The notes beneath the pieces are model-generated. The model had not been told where the DNA came from. It worked only from the letters and a program-made list of their open reading frames with translations, and searched no databases. From Clostridia bacterium (lineage in GTDB: Bacteria > Bacillota > Clostridia > Christensenellales > CAG-138), in the NCBI GenBank assembly GCA_030526425.1, contig JAUNCT010000003.1, positions 1 through 64,000 on the forward strand: a stretch of 64,000 bases of DNA, written 5' to 3'. The translations under genes and the position numbers were made by a program. Below are positions 35,275 through 44,015 of this stretch, in pieces; position 1 is the first letter of the stretch, and each line of letters starts with the position of its first letter.

Positions 35275-35918
35275 CGTTTTTCCTCCTCATGTGTACCCGT
35301 CACGGAATAGATCACCCACTCCGCAAGGTTCACGGCATGGTCGCCGATGCGCTCGAGATATTTCGAAATCATCAGCAGGTCGAGTGCGAAGCCCCCTTCT
35401 TCGGGGTCGCGGGCGATCAATCGGATTATATCATTTTTCGCGGCGATGAAACAATCGTCGACCGCATCATCCGCGGCAATGACCGCTTTTGCGCGCACGA
35501 TATCCCGTTCAACGAAAGCCGCCACGCCGGATTTGACCATTTCGGTCGTCCGACGTGCCATTTCTCCGATCGTTTCCGGGATAAAATCCGTCCGTCCGTT
35601 CAAAAACGTCACGATCTCGGCGATGTCTTCCGCCTGGTCGCCGATCCGCTCCATATCCGTGATCATTTTCAAAGCGGAGGAGATCATGCGGAGATCCCGT
35701 GCCACAGGCTGGCGGTGCAGCAGCAGCTTCACGCAGCGCCCTTCGATATCCCTCTCCATCCTGTCGACCGCGGCGCCGTTTTCGCGCACCTTGGCGGCGA
35801 GCTCCGTATCGCCTTTGAGCAGCGCATCCGTTGCGGAAGCGATGGCTTCTTCACAGAGCGCGCCCATCTCGATCAGTTCGCGGTTCAGTTCGAACAGCTG
35901 TTCATCCAATCGGTTCAT
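35271..35918 (-). CDS. phoU: Phosphate uptake regulator PhoU
   Basis: 215 aa, two PhoU three-helix bundles with the metal-binding repeats (ERDIEGRCVKLLL, DMERIGDQAEDIA, YLERIGDHAVNLAEWVIY). It relays phosphate transport status from PstB to PhoR. Start at MNRLDEQLFEL with GGAGAGAAAAG upstream; the stop overlaps phoP as ATGA. Confidence 0.95.
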   Translation of the reverse strand: MNRLDEQLFELNRELIEMGALCEEAIASATDALLKGDTELAAKVRENGAAVDRMERDIEGRCVKLLLHRQPVARDLRMISSALKMITDMERIGDQAEDIAEIVTFLNGRTDFIPETIGEMARRTTEMVKSGVAAFVERDIVRAKAVIAADDAVDDCFIAAKNDIIRLIARDPEEGGFALDLLMISKYLERIGDHAVNLAEWVIYSVTGTHEEEKR

Positions 35919-35947
35919 ATCTTTTCTCTCCTTTTTCTCGGTCCGAC

Positions 35948-36703
35948 TCAACCGAAGCGTCCGGTGATGTAATCCTCGGTGCGCTTGTCCTTCGGCATGG
36001 AGAACAGGTCGTCCGTCTTGCCGAACTCCACCAGCTCTCCGAGCAAGAAGAACGCGGTGCAATCGGAAACGCGAACCGCCTGCTGCATATTGTGCGTGAC
36101 CATGACGATGGTGTATTTTTCCTTCAGTTCGAGCACGAGTTCCTCGATGCGCGAGGTCGAGATCGGGTCGAGCGCGGAGGTCGGCTCATCCATCAAAAGG
36201 ACATCCGGCTCCACGGCAAGCGCGCGTGCGATGCAGAGGCGCTGTTGCTGACCGCCCGACAAACCGAGCGCGTTTTTCTTGAGCCTGTCTTTGACTTCAT
36301 CCCAGATGGCGGCGCCCTTGAGCGCGTTCTCCACGATCTCGTCGAGGCGGACGCGGTTGGTGATGCCGTGTGTCCGCGGACCGTAAGCAACGTTGTCGTA
36401 AATACTCATCGGGAAGGGGTTCGGCTTTTGGAACACCATTCCGATCTGCCGGCGCAGTTCGTTGACGTCCGTTTCCGGTGCGTAAATGTTTTGCCCGCGG
36501 AAGGTGACCTCACCCTCGATGCGTACGCCGGGAACGAGGTCGTTCATCCGGTCGAGCGTTTTCAGAAACGTCGATTTTCCGCACCCGGAAGGACCGATGA
36601 ACGCGGTAATGCTCCGCTCCGGGATGCCGATGGAAACGGAATGCAACGCCTGCGTCTTTCCGTACCAGAGATCCAGATCGCGTGCTGTGATGATATCAGC
36701 CAT
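35948..36703 (-). CDS. pstB: Phosphate ABC importer ATPase PstB
   Basis: 251 aa. Walker [10 protein letters not shown] (37-45), Q-loop [20 protein letters not shown] (PstB-specific), signature LSGGQQQRL, Walker [14 protein letters not shown]. Its ATG overlaps the end of the pyridoxal kinase gene by eight bases. Confidence 0.97.
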   Translation of the reverse strand: MADIITARDLDLWYGKTQALHSVSIGIPERSITAFIGPSGCGKSTFLKTLDRMNDLVPGVRIEGEVTFRGQNIYAPETDVNELRRQIGMVFQKPNPFPMSIYDNVAYGPRTHGITNRVRLDEIVENALKGAAIWDEVKDRLKKNALGLSGGQQQRLCIARALAVEPDVLLMDEPTSALDPISTSRIEELVLELKEKYTIVMVTHNMQQAVRVSDCTAFFLLGELVEFGKTDDLFSMPKDKRTEDYITGRFG

Positions 36704-37517
36704 TGGTGCTCCTCTCTTTCAATACCGCTTCGAACGCAAGACCGTACCAGTGTCCGGGTTGCCGTACCGCGGTCTCGCGGATGCTTCTGTCGCAGAATTC
36801 CGCTGCGCTTTCCAGCGCCGTTTTTCCGTCCTTCCCCGAGAGCAGTTCCCCGAGAAACGCCGAGCCGAAAACATCGCCCGCGCCGTGCAGGGACAGGTCG
36901 GCCATGGGTCGCATGACCGAAACGGTCTCGTTACCGATGCGCGCAAGGTAACCGATCTCCCCGTTCCGTTCGATGCTCGTGATCACGGCGTTCTTACCGG
37001 GGAGTGCGGTCAGCAGTTCCTCATCGGACGCCGTAACCGGAAGCCCCGTCAAAAGCGCGGCTTCGGTGCGATTCGGCGTGATCCAATCCGCGAGGGCGCA
37101 AAGCTCCCGCATCGCCGCGACCTGCGCATCACCGAAGCAGGCGTACAGTTTGCCGTTGTCGCCGAGCACGGGATCGACGAGAACGACCGTCCCTTCATTG
37201 CGGAAGGACTTGATGAAATCCTCCGCGAGGCACACCTGCCCGACCGAGCAGCACCACCCCGTGGAGATCGCATCGAACGCCACACCGCATTGTTTCCAGT
37301 GTTCGGAAAAGCTGCGCATCTCATCGGTCATGTCCTTGACGACGAAGCCTTCGAAACCGCCCGTGTGCGTCGAGAGGATCGCCGTCGGCAGAGGGACAGT
37401 CTCCACACCGTAACTTGAAAGCACCGGCATGGCGACGCTCAGCGAGCATTTGCCGAAGCAGGAAAGATCGTTGATCAGGGCAGCCCGTTTCAGACCGCAT
37501 GGGTTGACGTTTTTCAT
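36696..37517 (-). CDS. Pyridoxal/pyridoxamine kinase
   Basis: 273 aa ribokinase-fold kinase. N-terminal [20 protein letters not shown], central [21 protein letters not shown] and the C-terminal anion-hole/catalytic motif [12 protein letters not shown] are those of the PdxK/PdxY family, which phosphorylates pyridoxal, pyridoxamine or pyridoxine. The start is ATGA-coupled to pstA and the end overlaps pstB by eight bases, so it is translated as part of the Pst operon. That position is unusual; nothing in phosphate import obviously needs it. Confidence 0.88.
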   Translation of the reverse strand: MKNVNPCGLKRAALINDLSCFGKCSLSVAMPVLSSYGVETVPLPTAILSTHTGGFEGFVVKDMTDEMRSFSEHWKQCGVAFDAISTGWCCSVGQVCLAEDFIKSFRNEGTVVLVDPVLGDNGKLYACFGDAQVAAMRELCALADWITPNRTEAALLTGLPVTASDEELLTALPGKNAVITSIERNGEIGYLARIGNETVSVMRPMADLSLHGAGDVFGSAFLGELLSGKDGKTALESAAEFCDRSIRETAVRQPGHWYGLAFEAVLKERSTNG

Positions 37518-38371
37518 GATTGACTCCTTTTGCGGAAATATTTGCCTGCAAGCCCGGCGAGCGCGTTGACCGCGAGCGTCAACAGCATAAGGATCGCGGC
37601 GATGGCAAACGCCACGCCGAACTCCCCTTGTTCTTTTGCGTAAACATACAAGGCGACCGTAAGCGTCGCGCCCGGGGAGGCGAGCCCGTCGATCACGCCG
37701 TTGAGCGCGTGCGCAAAGCCCGCCGTGAACAGCAACGCCGCAGATTCGCCGAGGATGCGCCCCACGGAAAGGATGCAGCCCGTGACCACGCCGTCGATGC
37801 AACCGGGCAACACGACCGTGCGGACAACGCGCCACTTGCCCGCGCCGAGACCGAACGCACCTTCGCGGTACGATTGCGGCACCGTCTTCAGGCTTTCCTG
37901 TGTGGTCCGCATGACGGTCGGCAGGTTCATGATCGCAAGGGTCAGAACGCCCGCCATGAGACAGGTGCCCATGCGGTTCGAGAACAGCAGCATGCCCGCG
38001 AGACCGTAGATGACCGATGGGATGCCGGACAGGGTCTCCGCCGCGTATTCGATAACATACACGAGGCGTTTGTTCGTTGCATACTCGGTGAGATACACCG
38101 CCGCGCCGACGCCGAGCGGGAGCACGACGAGGAGCGTTGCGAACACGACATACAGCGTGTTCAGCAGATCCGGCAGGATGCCGATCGTCCCGCGGAGATA
38201 GCTCGGCTTCGTGGACAGGAGCTGCCATGTGATATTCGGAATACCCCGAATGATCACGTAGAGCATGATCGCAAGCGCAAGACCCGCGGTCAGGAACGCC
38301 GCGCAGCGCAGCAAAACCTTCACCGATGTCTCGTAACGCTTCCGTCTGTGTTTGACTGTTTGAGCATTCAT
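37514..38371 (-). CDS. pstA: Phosphate ABC importer permease PstA
   Basis: 285 aa, six membrane helices, EAA loop LKTVPQSYREGAFGLGAGKWRVV and GRILGESAALLFTAG. Pairs with PstC. It starts three bases after the pstC stop. Confidence 0.95.
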   Translation of the reverse strand: MNAQTVKHRRKRYETSVKVLLRCAAFLTAGLALAIMLYVIIRGIPNITWQLLSTKPSYLRGTIGILPDLLNTLYVVFATLLVVLPLGVGAAVYLTEYATNKRLVYVIEYAAETLSGIPSVIYGLAGMLLFSNRMGTCLMAGVLTLAIMNLPTVMRTTQESLKTVPQSYREGAFGLGAGKWRVVRTVVLPGCIDGVVTGCILSVGRILGESAALLFTAGFAHALNGVIDGLASPGATLTVALYVYAKEQGEFGVAFAIAAILMLLTLAVNALAGLAGKYFRKRSQS

Positions 38372-38374
38372 CGG

Positions 38375-39241
38375 TCAATCGTTCCCCCGTTTCAGAAAGA
38401 AATTGAGCGTGGCGTTGATGAGCAGGATGAACAAAAACAGCACGAGTGCGATGGAAAACAGTGCCTGTTGCTGCAGCCCGCTCGAATAAGACATTTCACT
38501 CGAGACCGCCGTGGTGAGGAACCGTACGCTGTCGAACAGCGAATGCGGCATGTTCGGCACGTTGCCCGCGACCATCATGACCGCCATCGCCTCGCCGATC
38601 GCCCGACCGACGCCGAGCACGACGGAGGCGGCGATGCCGCTTTTCGCAGCGGGAACGGAAACGCGGAACCAAGTCTCCGCCGGGGTCGCCCCCAGTGCGA
38701 GGGAAGCATCCTCATACTCTTTGGGGACGGCATCGAGCGCGGTGACCGACATTTTGATCACCGAAGGCAGGATCATTACCGCCAACACGACGATCGCCGC
38801 CAAAAGACCCGAACCGTCCGGGATGCCGAACGTCTTCCGGATCGCAGGGACGAGAACGAGCATGCCGACCAGTCCGTACACGACGGACGGGATACCCGCC
38901 AAGAGACCGACCGCGGACTGCATCGTGCGCTTGACCCGCGGCGACGCCATTTTGGAAAGATACACCGCCGTCAGAAACCCGACCGGGACACCGAGGACGA
39001 GCGCGCCGCAGGTGCCGTAGATACTCGTCAGCAGGAACGGCAGGATCCCGTACTTCGGTTCCGCCGCGGTCGACGCCCACTCTTTTCCGAACAGGAAATC
39101 CACAAGACCGATCTGACGGATCGCCGGGATACCGGACGCCACGAGATAAGCGGTGATCAACAGAACGCAACCGACGGTGACCAGCCCCATCAGGAGGAAC
39201 ACGCCCGCAACGATGCGTTCGGTCATACGGCTTTTTTTCAT
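38375..39241 (-). CDS. pstC: Phosphate ABC importer permease PstC
   Basis: 288 aa, six helices; SGIPAIRQIGLVDFLFGKEW is the classical PstC periplasmic segment and AVPKEYEDASLALGATPAETWFRV the EAA loop. Start at 39241 is chosen because AAAGGTGAG precedes it; the frame extends seven codons further without a site. Confidence 0.95.
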   Translation of the reverse strand: MKKSRMTERIVAGVFLLMGLVTVGCVLLITAYLVASGIPAIRQIGLVDFLFGKEWASTAAEPKYGILPFLLTSIYGTCGALVLGVPVGFLTAVYLSKMASPRVKRTMQSAVGLLAGIPSVVYGLVGMLVLVPAIRKTFGIPDGSGLLAAIVVLAVMILPSVIKMSVTALDAVPKEYEDASLALGATPAETWFRVSVPAAKSGIAASVVLGVGRAIGEAMAVMMVAGNVPNMPHSLFDSVRFLTTAVSSEMSYSSGLQQQALFSIALVLFLFILLINATLNFFLKRGND

Positions 39242-39271
39242 AGGTCTCACCTTTCGCTCCATACGAGGAAA

Positions 39272-39296
39272 GCGGCGGACCGCACGCGGCCGCCGC
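39272..39296 (-). terminator. Intercistronic hairpin between pstS and pstC
   Basis: GCGGCGG/CCGCCGC stem around an 11-base GC-rich loop, 15 bases past the pstS stop, without a T-run. Probably stabilises the pstS message or attenuates read-through. Confidence 0.5.
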
Positions 39297-39310
39297 CGAA
39301 GTGTTGTTTG

Positions 39311-40117
39311 TTATTTCGCGGGAACGACGCCTGCGGCAGCGATCACCGGGGCGGCGGCTTCGGAAGTGACGAAGTCGAAGAAGCGTTGTGCGACTTCACT
39401 GAGTTCCTTGCCTTCTGCGGTTACGAGCACAAAGGGGCGCTGTACGAGATAGCTGCCGTCCTTGATGGCTTCATCGGTGGGTGCGACGCCGCCGACGGTC
39501 AGGGCTTTGACGGTCGCCTTGACGCTCGCCGCGGATGCGTAGCCGATGGCGTTCGGGTTCTGCGAGACTGCGGTGATGACATCGCCCGTGCTCGTGAGTT
39601 CCTGACGGTATTTGCAGGCATCCTTCGTGCCGGTGATGGATTCGAAGCCGTCGCGCGTGCCGGAACCCGCCTCACGACCGATGAGAACGATCGCCGCATC
39701 GTTGCCGCCGACAGCGGACCAGTTCTCGATCTCGCCCGTGTAGATCTTCGCGATCTGTTCGACGCTGAGGTCCGCAACGGGGTTTTCGGGATGGACGACG
39801 ATCGCGATGCCGTCGTAGGCGAGGACGGTCTCCTTGAGACCCGAGGCTTTCTCTTCCTCTTTCAGGGCGCGGGAGGAAAGACCGATGTCGCAGCGGCCTT
39901 CCCGCGCGGCGGTGATGCCGGAGCCGGAGCCGGTGGGATTGTAGGTGAAGCCGAGACCGGTCTCCTCTTCGAACGCTTCACCGAGCGCGCCGATGACCTT
40001 TTCCATGCTGGTCGAACCGTCGGTGGAAACAGAGCCGCCCTTCGCGCCCAGCGCAAAGGTGAACGGAACGGTGAGCGCGACTGCGGCAACGGACAGGATG
40101 ACTTTCTTGAAATTCAT
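39311..40117 (-). CDS. pstS: Phosphate-binding protein PstS
   Basis: 268 aa. Signal peptide (MNFKKVILSVAAVALTVPFTFALG) without lipobox Cys, then the PBP-like phosphate-binding pattern: VSTDGSTSMEKVIGALGEAF, GSGSGITAAREGRCDIGLSSR and GREAGSGTRDGFESI, the three phosphate-contacting loops. First gene of the Pst operon, preceded by candidate Pho boxes. Confidence 0.95.
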   Translation of the reverse strand: MNFKKVILSVAAVALTVPFTFALGAKGGSVSTDGSTSMEKVIGALGEAFEEETGLGFTYNPTGSGSGITAAREGRCDIGLSSRALKEEEKASGLKETVLAYDGIAIVVHPENPVADLSVEQIAKIYTGEIENWSAVGGNDAAIVLIGREAGSGTRDGFESITGTKDACKYRQELTSTGDVITAVSQNPNAIGYASAASVKATVKALTVGGVAPTDEAIKDGSYLVQRPFVLVTAEGKELSEVAQRFFDFVTSEAAAPVIAAAGVVPAK

Positions 40118-40157
40118 GATTTTTCTCCTCTTTTTGTTGTTTGCTTTTTTCGACAGT

Positions 40158-40216
40158 TGTGATTCTACGACCCGGATGTGAAAACAAAAGCCCGACGTAT
40201 GTGAAATGCGCGTCAA
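40158..40216 (-). promoter_or_regulatory. Candidate Pho boxes upstream of pstS
   Basis: On the minus strand, TTGACG-N5-TTCACA (40216-40200) has the 11-bp period of Gram-positive PhoP boxes; further copies TTCACA (40182-40177) and ATCACA (40163-40158) follow toward the gene. The phoP-phoR pair lies in the same operon, so autoregulation under phosphate limitation fits. Inferred from pattern only. Confidence 0.55.
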
Positions 40217-40220
40217 ATCC

Positions 40221-40249
40221 AAAAGAAAAAACCGCCCTTGCGGACGGTC
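40221..40249 (-). terminator. Terminator of the YgjV-like gene
   Basis: ACCGTCC, four-base loop, GGGCGGT on the minus strand followed by TTTTTTCTTTT, 22 bases past the stop. It also insulates the pstS promoter. Confidence 0.8.
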
Positions 40250-40270
40250 TGTCGTTGGTGCTTCGGTTTT

Positions 40271-40789
40271 TTATGATATGGCGGTGTCTTCCCCGCCGTT
40301 TTTCCGCATGAGCGATGCGATGGCAATGACGAGTGCGACGGCATCGGCAACGGCGGACGGGATATCGGTGATGCAGCATTCGTAAACGATCCACAGCACG
40401 AGGTTCAGAATGATGTTCGCCTTGATGGCGCGCTCTTTCTTCGCAAAGTACATGCCGAGCGTATACAGCACGTTCGCCACGACGACGATCCAGCCGACTG
40501 CACCGCGGTTGTTGAGCGCCGCGCCGAGCACCGCCATCCATACCGCAAGCAACAGCATCAGGGGTTTTGTCAGCTTGTCCTTTGCGGCAAGCCAATTGCG
40601 CGCCGCGCAGGCGATGAGCGTGACGATGCCCGCGTAGGAGTCGAAGAACACGGAAGCCAGTGCCAAAAGCAGGCACTGAAAGACCTGGTTCATGTAGATG
40701 CCGTAACTGTCTTTGACCCAGCTTGCGCGCGCCGTGAAAAACGCCGCCGCCAACGATATGCAGTTTCCGAGGATCACACCCGTCGTCAT
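40271..40789 (-). CDS. YgjV-family inner membrane protein
   Basis: 172 aa, about six membrane helices, with a GNCISLAAAFFTARASWVKDSYGIYMNQVFQCLLL start typical of the Imp-YgjV family of unknown function. I choose the ATG at 40789 (GGAAGAG upstream); a TTG at 40819 is less likely. Confidence 0.7.
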   Translation of the reverse strand: MTTGVILGNCISLAAAFFTARASWVKDSYGIYMNQVFQCLLLALASVFFDSYAGIVTLIACAARNWLAAKDKLTKPLMLLLAVWMAVLGAALNNRGAVGWIVVVANVLYTLGMYFAKKERAIKANIILNLVLWIVYECCITDIPSAVADAVALVIAIASLMRKNGGEDTAIS

Positions 40790-40833
40790 CCGAAGCTTCT
40801 CTTCCTTTCCCGCTTTCAAAAATGCGCCCGTTC

Positions 40834-40896
40834 ATTATAACGGGTTTCCCACCGCGGCGCAATGCGCTTGCGGGTGCAACGTTCCTGCGGTAAAAT
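40834..40896. promoter_or_regulatory. Divergent promoters for the YgjV-like and zinc-ribbon genes
   Basis: Minus strand: TTGCGC (40862-40857), 17 bases, TATAAT (40839-40834). Plus strand: TTGCGG (40868-40873), 17 bases, TAAAAT (40891-40896). The two promoters are back to back with their -35 boxes five bases apart. Confidence 0.7.
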
Positions 40897-40925
40897 GAAG
40901 CCACAACACCGAGGAGGACGGAACC

Positions 40926-41450
40926 ATGGCGGAATGCGCACATTGCAACGAATGCTTTGACAAGGAAGACCTCATTTGCCTGCCGGACGGCGACCGCGTT
41001 TGCGAAGATTGTTTCGACGCCGCTTTCGAAGAAACGCGCGGCGACATGGAATACACCGGACCCGACCCGGAGGAGATCTTCTCGGGAGCACCCGTCGACC
41101 CCGGGAAGCTTGCGGAATGGTTCGACTTCGAAGGAACGAGCACCGCGGACGGCATGACCGCCGAGATCTTCGCCTTCCACGGGAGCGTGTTGTTCGACGA
41201 TGCGGACGCCATGGAAGCGCTCGGCGCGGATGAAAGCTTCGTCGAAGACTTTTTGATGTACTTCGGGCTCGATTTCGAAGTGGCTCTGTACGTGCACGAG
41301 GACCGCATCCTCTTTGCGAGCGTCGGCCTCGATGAAGAATCGCCCGACCCCACCGTGCGTTGCTCCGCCCGCGGATACGATCTTTCGGTCCCCGCCGCCG
41401 GATACGAGCTGGCATGCAATTTGATCTCCGCTGTGATCGCCGAAGAATGA
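40926..41450 (+). CDS. Small zinc-ribbon-like protein of unknown function
   Basis: 174 aa, strongly acidic. N-terminal CAHCNEC ... CEDC (residues 4-28) looks like a zinc ribbon or LIM-like knuckle; the remainder is predicted alpha/beta with many Asp and Glu and no recognisable enzyme motif. Good ribosome binding site (GAGGAGGACGG). Own promoter and terminator, so a monocistronic unit. Confidence 0.75.
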   Translation: MAECAHCNECFDKEDLICLPDGDRVCEDCFDAAFEETRGDMEYTGPDPEEIFSGAPVDPGKLAEWFDFEGTSTADGMTAEIFAFHGSVLFDDADAMEALGADESFVEDFLMYFGLDFEVALYVHEDRILFASVGLDEESPDPTVRCSARGYDLSVPAAGYELACNLISAVIAEE

Positions 41451-41457
41451 CAGGTGC

Positions 41458-41486
41458 AAAAGAGCCGCAAAATGGCTCTTTTTTTC
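41458..41486 (+). terminator. Terminator of the zinc-ribbon gene
   Basis: AGAGCC, seven-base loop, GGCTCT then TTTTTTT. Confidence 0.88.
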
Positions 41487-41565
41487 ATTATCGGACCGTT
41501 CTGTGCAGCGATGCCCCGAGAGAGCGATAGGATAATATATAAATATATTTTCTTATCGAATCCCA

Positions 41566-41595
41566 TTGAAAGAGATATATCACACATGGTAATAT
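41566..41595 (+). promoter_or_regulatory. Promoter of the first secreted flavoprotein
   Basis: TTGAAA (41566-41571), 18 bases, TAATAT (41590-41595) in a very AT-rich stretch, about 50 bases before the ATG. An AT-rich near-palindrome (CGATA...TATCG, about 41525-41558) lies just upstream. Confidence 0.5.
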
Positions 41596-41646
41596 ATGGT
41601 GTCGGTTCATGAGACCGATAATATTTTGTTTGGGAGAAAGAAGAAC

Positions 41647-43938
41647 ATGAAGAAGTTTCTGACTCTGCTTCTCGTCTTCGCGCTGTGCCTCTCCACCGTG
41701 GCATTTGCGGAGACCGCAGAAGGCACTTCCGCAGGCTTCGGCGGCGAAGTGAAGGTCGTTCTCGACGTGGTCGACGGCAAGATCGTTTCGGCTGCGGTGA
41801 CGGGCGATGCGGAGACCCCCGCCATCGGCGGTGCGGCGCTGGAAAAGCTCGTTGCACAGCTGACGGAAACCGGCAGTGCCGACATCGACGGCGTTGCGGG
41901 CGCGACCATCACCTCGAACGCGGTAAAGGAAGCTGCCAAGGCTGCGCTGAACGGCGGCGCGACCGCGGAAGCGAAGCTTGCGGACGGCACCTACAGCGCG
42001 GAAGCCTACGGCTTTGAAATGGCCGTGAGCAACAAGCTGACCGCGACCGTTGAGAACGGCAAGATCGTTGCGATCGCTTTCGGTGAAGGCAGCGGCGACA
42101 CCCCGCCGATGCGCGACACCGTTGCGGCGAAGCTGTTCCCCCGCATCATCGAGACCCAGTCCGTCGGTGTGGATTCCATCTGCGGCGCGACCGTGACCTC
42201 CGGTGCGGTGAAGACCGCGGTCGCCGACTGCATCGCGCAGGCGCTTGCCGCTGCGGGTTGCGAGGCTGACGCCATCGCGGCGTTCAAGACCGTGCCCGAG
42301 AAGAAGGGCGGCAGCGAAGAGCTGACCACGCAGGTCCTCGTCATCGGCATGGGCGGTTCCGGTACGTACACCGCGCTCCGTGCGGCGGAATGCGGCGCTC
42401 AGGTCCTGGCGATCGAAAAGCAGGGTCGTTACGGCGGAACCACCGCGCTGACCAGCGAGATCGAATCCATCAACCCCCCGCGCATCAAGGAGATCTACAA
42501 CAACAACGAAGATTTCTGCGACGCGGATGCGATGTACAAGGCATGGCTCGAGTACGTTGAAGGCGACGCACGCGTGAACGTCGTCGACATGTACTTTGAA
42601 CAGTGCGGTCCCGCGCTGGATTGGCTGGCGCTCGACCACGGCGCGCAGTTCGACATGAAACCGCAGGCAGGCTTCACCCCCACCGACGTTTACAAGGTCA
42701 AGTTCCAGTGGCTGCCGAACTTCGATGAGCGCAACCCCATGGCGCCCACCTACGGCTACAACAAGGCCGAGATCGCGACCTACTTCGACCGTCTCGTCAA
42801 TGACTACACCGCATTCGGCGGACAGTACATGCTCGAGACCGAAGCGTACGACCTGATCGTCGAAGACGGCAAGATCGTCGGCGCGAAGGCCAAGAACCTC
42901 GTCGACGGCACCGAATACACCATCCGCGCGGATGCGGTCGTCATCGCGACCGGCGGTTTCCTCGGCAACCCCGAGATGACCGAAAAGTACCTCTCCAACG
43001 AGTACTATCCGATGAAGGGCACCTGGAAGATCTACGGTTCCGCCCGCAACGACGGCAAGATGCTGCAGGCTGCGATCGATCACGGCGCGGCGACCTACAA
43101 CATCGGCATGCCGCCGGAAGTCCACATGTCCGGTACGGTCGACTTCCTGCCCGCGCATGAGTACGGCTACCCGATCAACTACGCCGAGGGCACCCTCGAC
43201 TTCAACACCGGCCTCGAGTGCCGCTGGACCGTTGCGGACCTGCCGCTCATCATGGGCGTTTCCGCCGACTCCCTCGCGGTCACCGTGGAAGGCAAGCGCT
43301 TCACTTCCGAAACCGGTATCGCCATGCTCGACCCGTGGATCGCGGGCCCGAACTACTGGTCCATCTGGTCCGCCGAGCAGATCGACGGCATCGTCAGCAC
43401 CGGTCTGAAGACCGATGTCATCGGACCCGCTGTCGGCTTCCTCGGTCACCGCGGTTCCATCCCCTCCGGCGTTGCGCTGCCCGAAGCTTATGAAGTCCTC
43501 GGTCACGCGATGGATCGCGGCTACGTCTTCAAGGCGGACACCGTGGAAGAGCTCGCGAAGCTCATCAACGTCGATGCGGCTGCCCTCGCAAAGACCGTTG
43601 CGGATTACAACGGTTACTGTGAGACTGGCGTCGACGCCGAGTTCGGCAAGGACGCGGCGCTGCTCACCCGCATCGGTGAGGGTCCGTTCTACGCCATCAA
43701 GATGGCGAGCTACAGCTACAACACCTGCGCGGGTCTCGACATCAACGAGAAGCTCGAGGTGCTTGACACCAACGGCAACGTGATGCCCGGTCTCTACTGC
43801 GTCGGTTCCGACTCCGCTGGCGTGCTCTTCACCGAGAAGAAGCCCTACGTCACCTTCGGCGGCGCGAACAACGGCTGGGCGCTGACCAGCGCTTACGTTG
43901 CGGGCGAGATCATCGCCAACGCGGTCAACGCGAAGTAA
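41647..43938 (+). CDS. Secreted flavoprotein reductase with two FMN-binding domains and a fumarate reductase-type FAD domain
   Basis: 763 aa. Signal peptide (to FAETAEG), FMN-binding domain 1 (about 29-105, flavinylation motif DGVAGATIT at 81-89), domain 2 (about 110-200, motif DSICGATVT at 176-184), then a FAD domain with GMGGSG (234-239) and the C-terminal LYCVGSDSAGVLFTEKKPYVTFGGANNGWALTSAYVAGE. FMN is attached to the Thr by ApbE. In this family electrons pass from membrane carriers to an extracellular organic acceptor. Motif 2 has Cys where Ser or Ala is usual before GAT. The acceptor cannot be told. Confidence 0.88.
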   Translation: MKKFLTLLLVFALCLSTVAFAETAEGTSAGFGGEVKVVLDVVDGKIVSAAVTGDAETPAIGGAALEKLVAQLTETGSADIDGVAGATITSNAVKEAAKAALNGGATAEAKLADGTYSAEAYGFEMAVSNKLTATVENGKIVAIAFGEGSGDTPPMRDTVAAKLFPRIIETQSVGVDSICGATVTSGAVKTAVADCIAQALAAAGCEADAIAAFKTVPEKKGGSEELTTQVLVIGMGGSGTYTALRAAECGAQVLAIEKQGRYGGTTALTSEIESINPPRIKEIYNNNEDFCDADAMYKAWLEYVEGDARVNVVDMYFEQCGPALDWLALDHGAQFDMKPQAGFTPTDVYKVKFQWLPNFDERNPMAPTYGYNKAEIATYFDRLVNDYTAFGGQYMLETEAYDLIVEDGKIVGAKAKNLVDGTEYTIRADAVVIATGGFLGNPEMTEKYLSNEYYPMKGTWKIYGSARNDGKMLQAAIDHGAATYNIGMPPEVHMSGTVDFLPAHEYGYPINYAEGTLDFNTGLECRWTVADLPLIMGVSADSLAVTVEGKRFTSETGIAMLDPWIAGPNYWSIWSAEQIDGIVSTGLKTDVIGPAVGFLGHRGSIPSGVALPEAYEVLGHAMDRGYVFKADTVEELAKLINVDAAALAKTVADYNGYCETGVDAEFGKDAALLTRIGEGPFYAIKMASYSYNTCAGLDINEKLEVLDTNGNVMPGLYCVGSDSAGVLFTEKKPYVTFGGANNGWALTSAYVAGEIIANAVNAK

Positions 43939-43951
43939 CATTCGTCTTTCG

Positions 43952-43982
43952 GACCGTCTCTCTCCGGAGGGACGGTCTTTTC
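43952..43982 (+). terminator. Terminator between the two flavoprotein genes
   Basis: GACCGTC, a 12-base loop, GACGGTC and TTTT; 33 bases before the next gene, so only partial termination may occur. Confidence 0.7.
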
Positions 43983-44015
43983 AAGGCAAACCCAAAACCA
44001 GAAAGGGAAACGACA

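Noticed and set aside
37520-40162. Very long open frame on the plus strand opposite pst genes
   Set aside because: It is antisense to pstA, pstC and pstS; the translation is low-complexity Arg/Asp/Glu-rich, as expected from GC-rich codon shadow. No ribosome binding site or family match. The same holds for the long antisense frames at 29241-31850, 41488-43941, 1831-3762 and 51779-54253.
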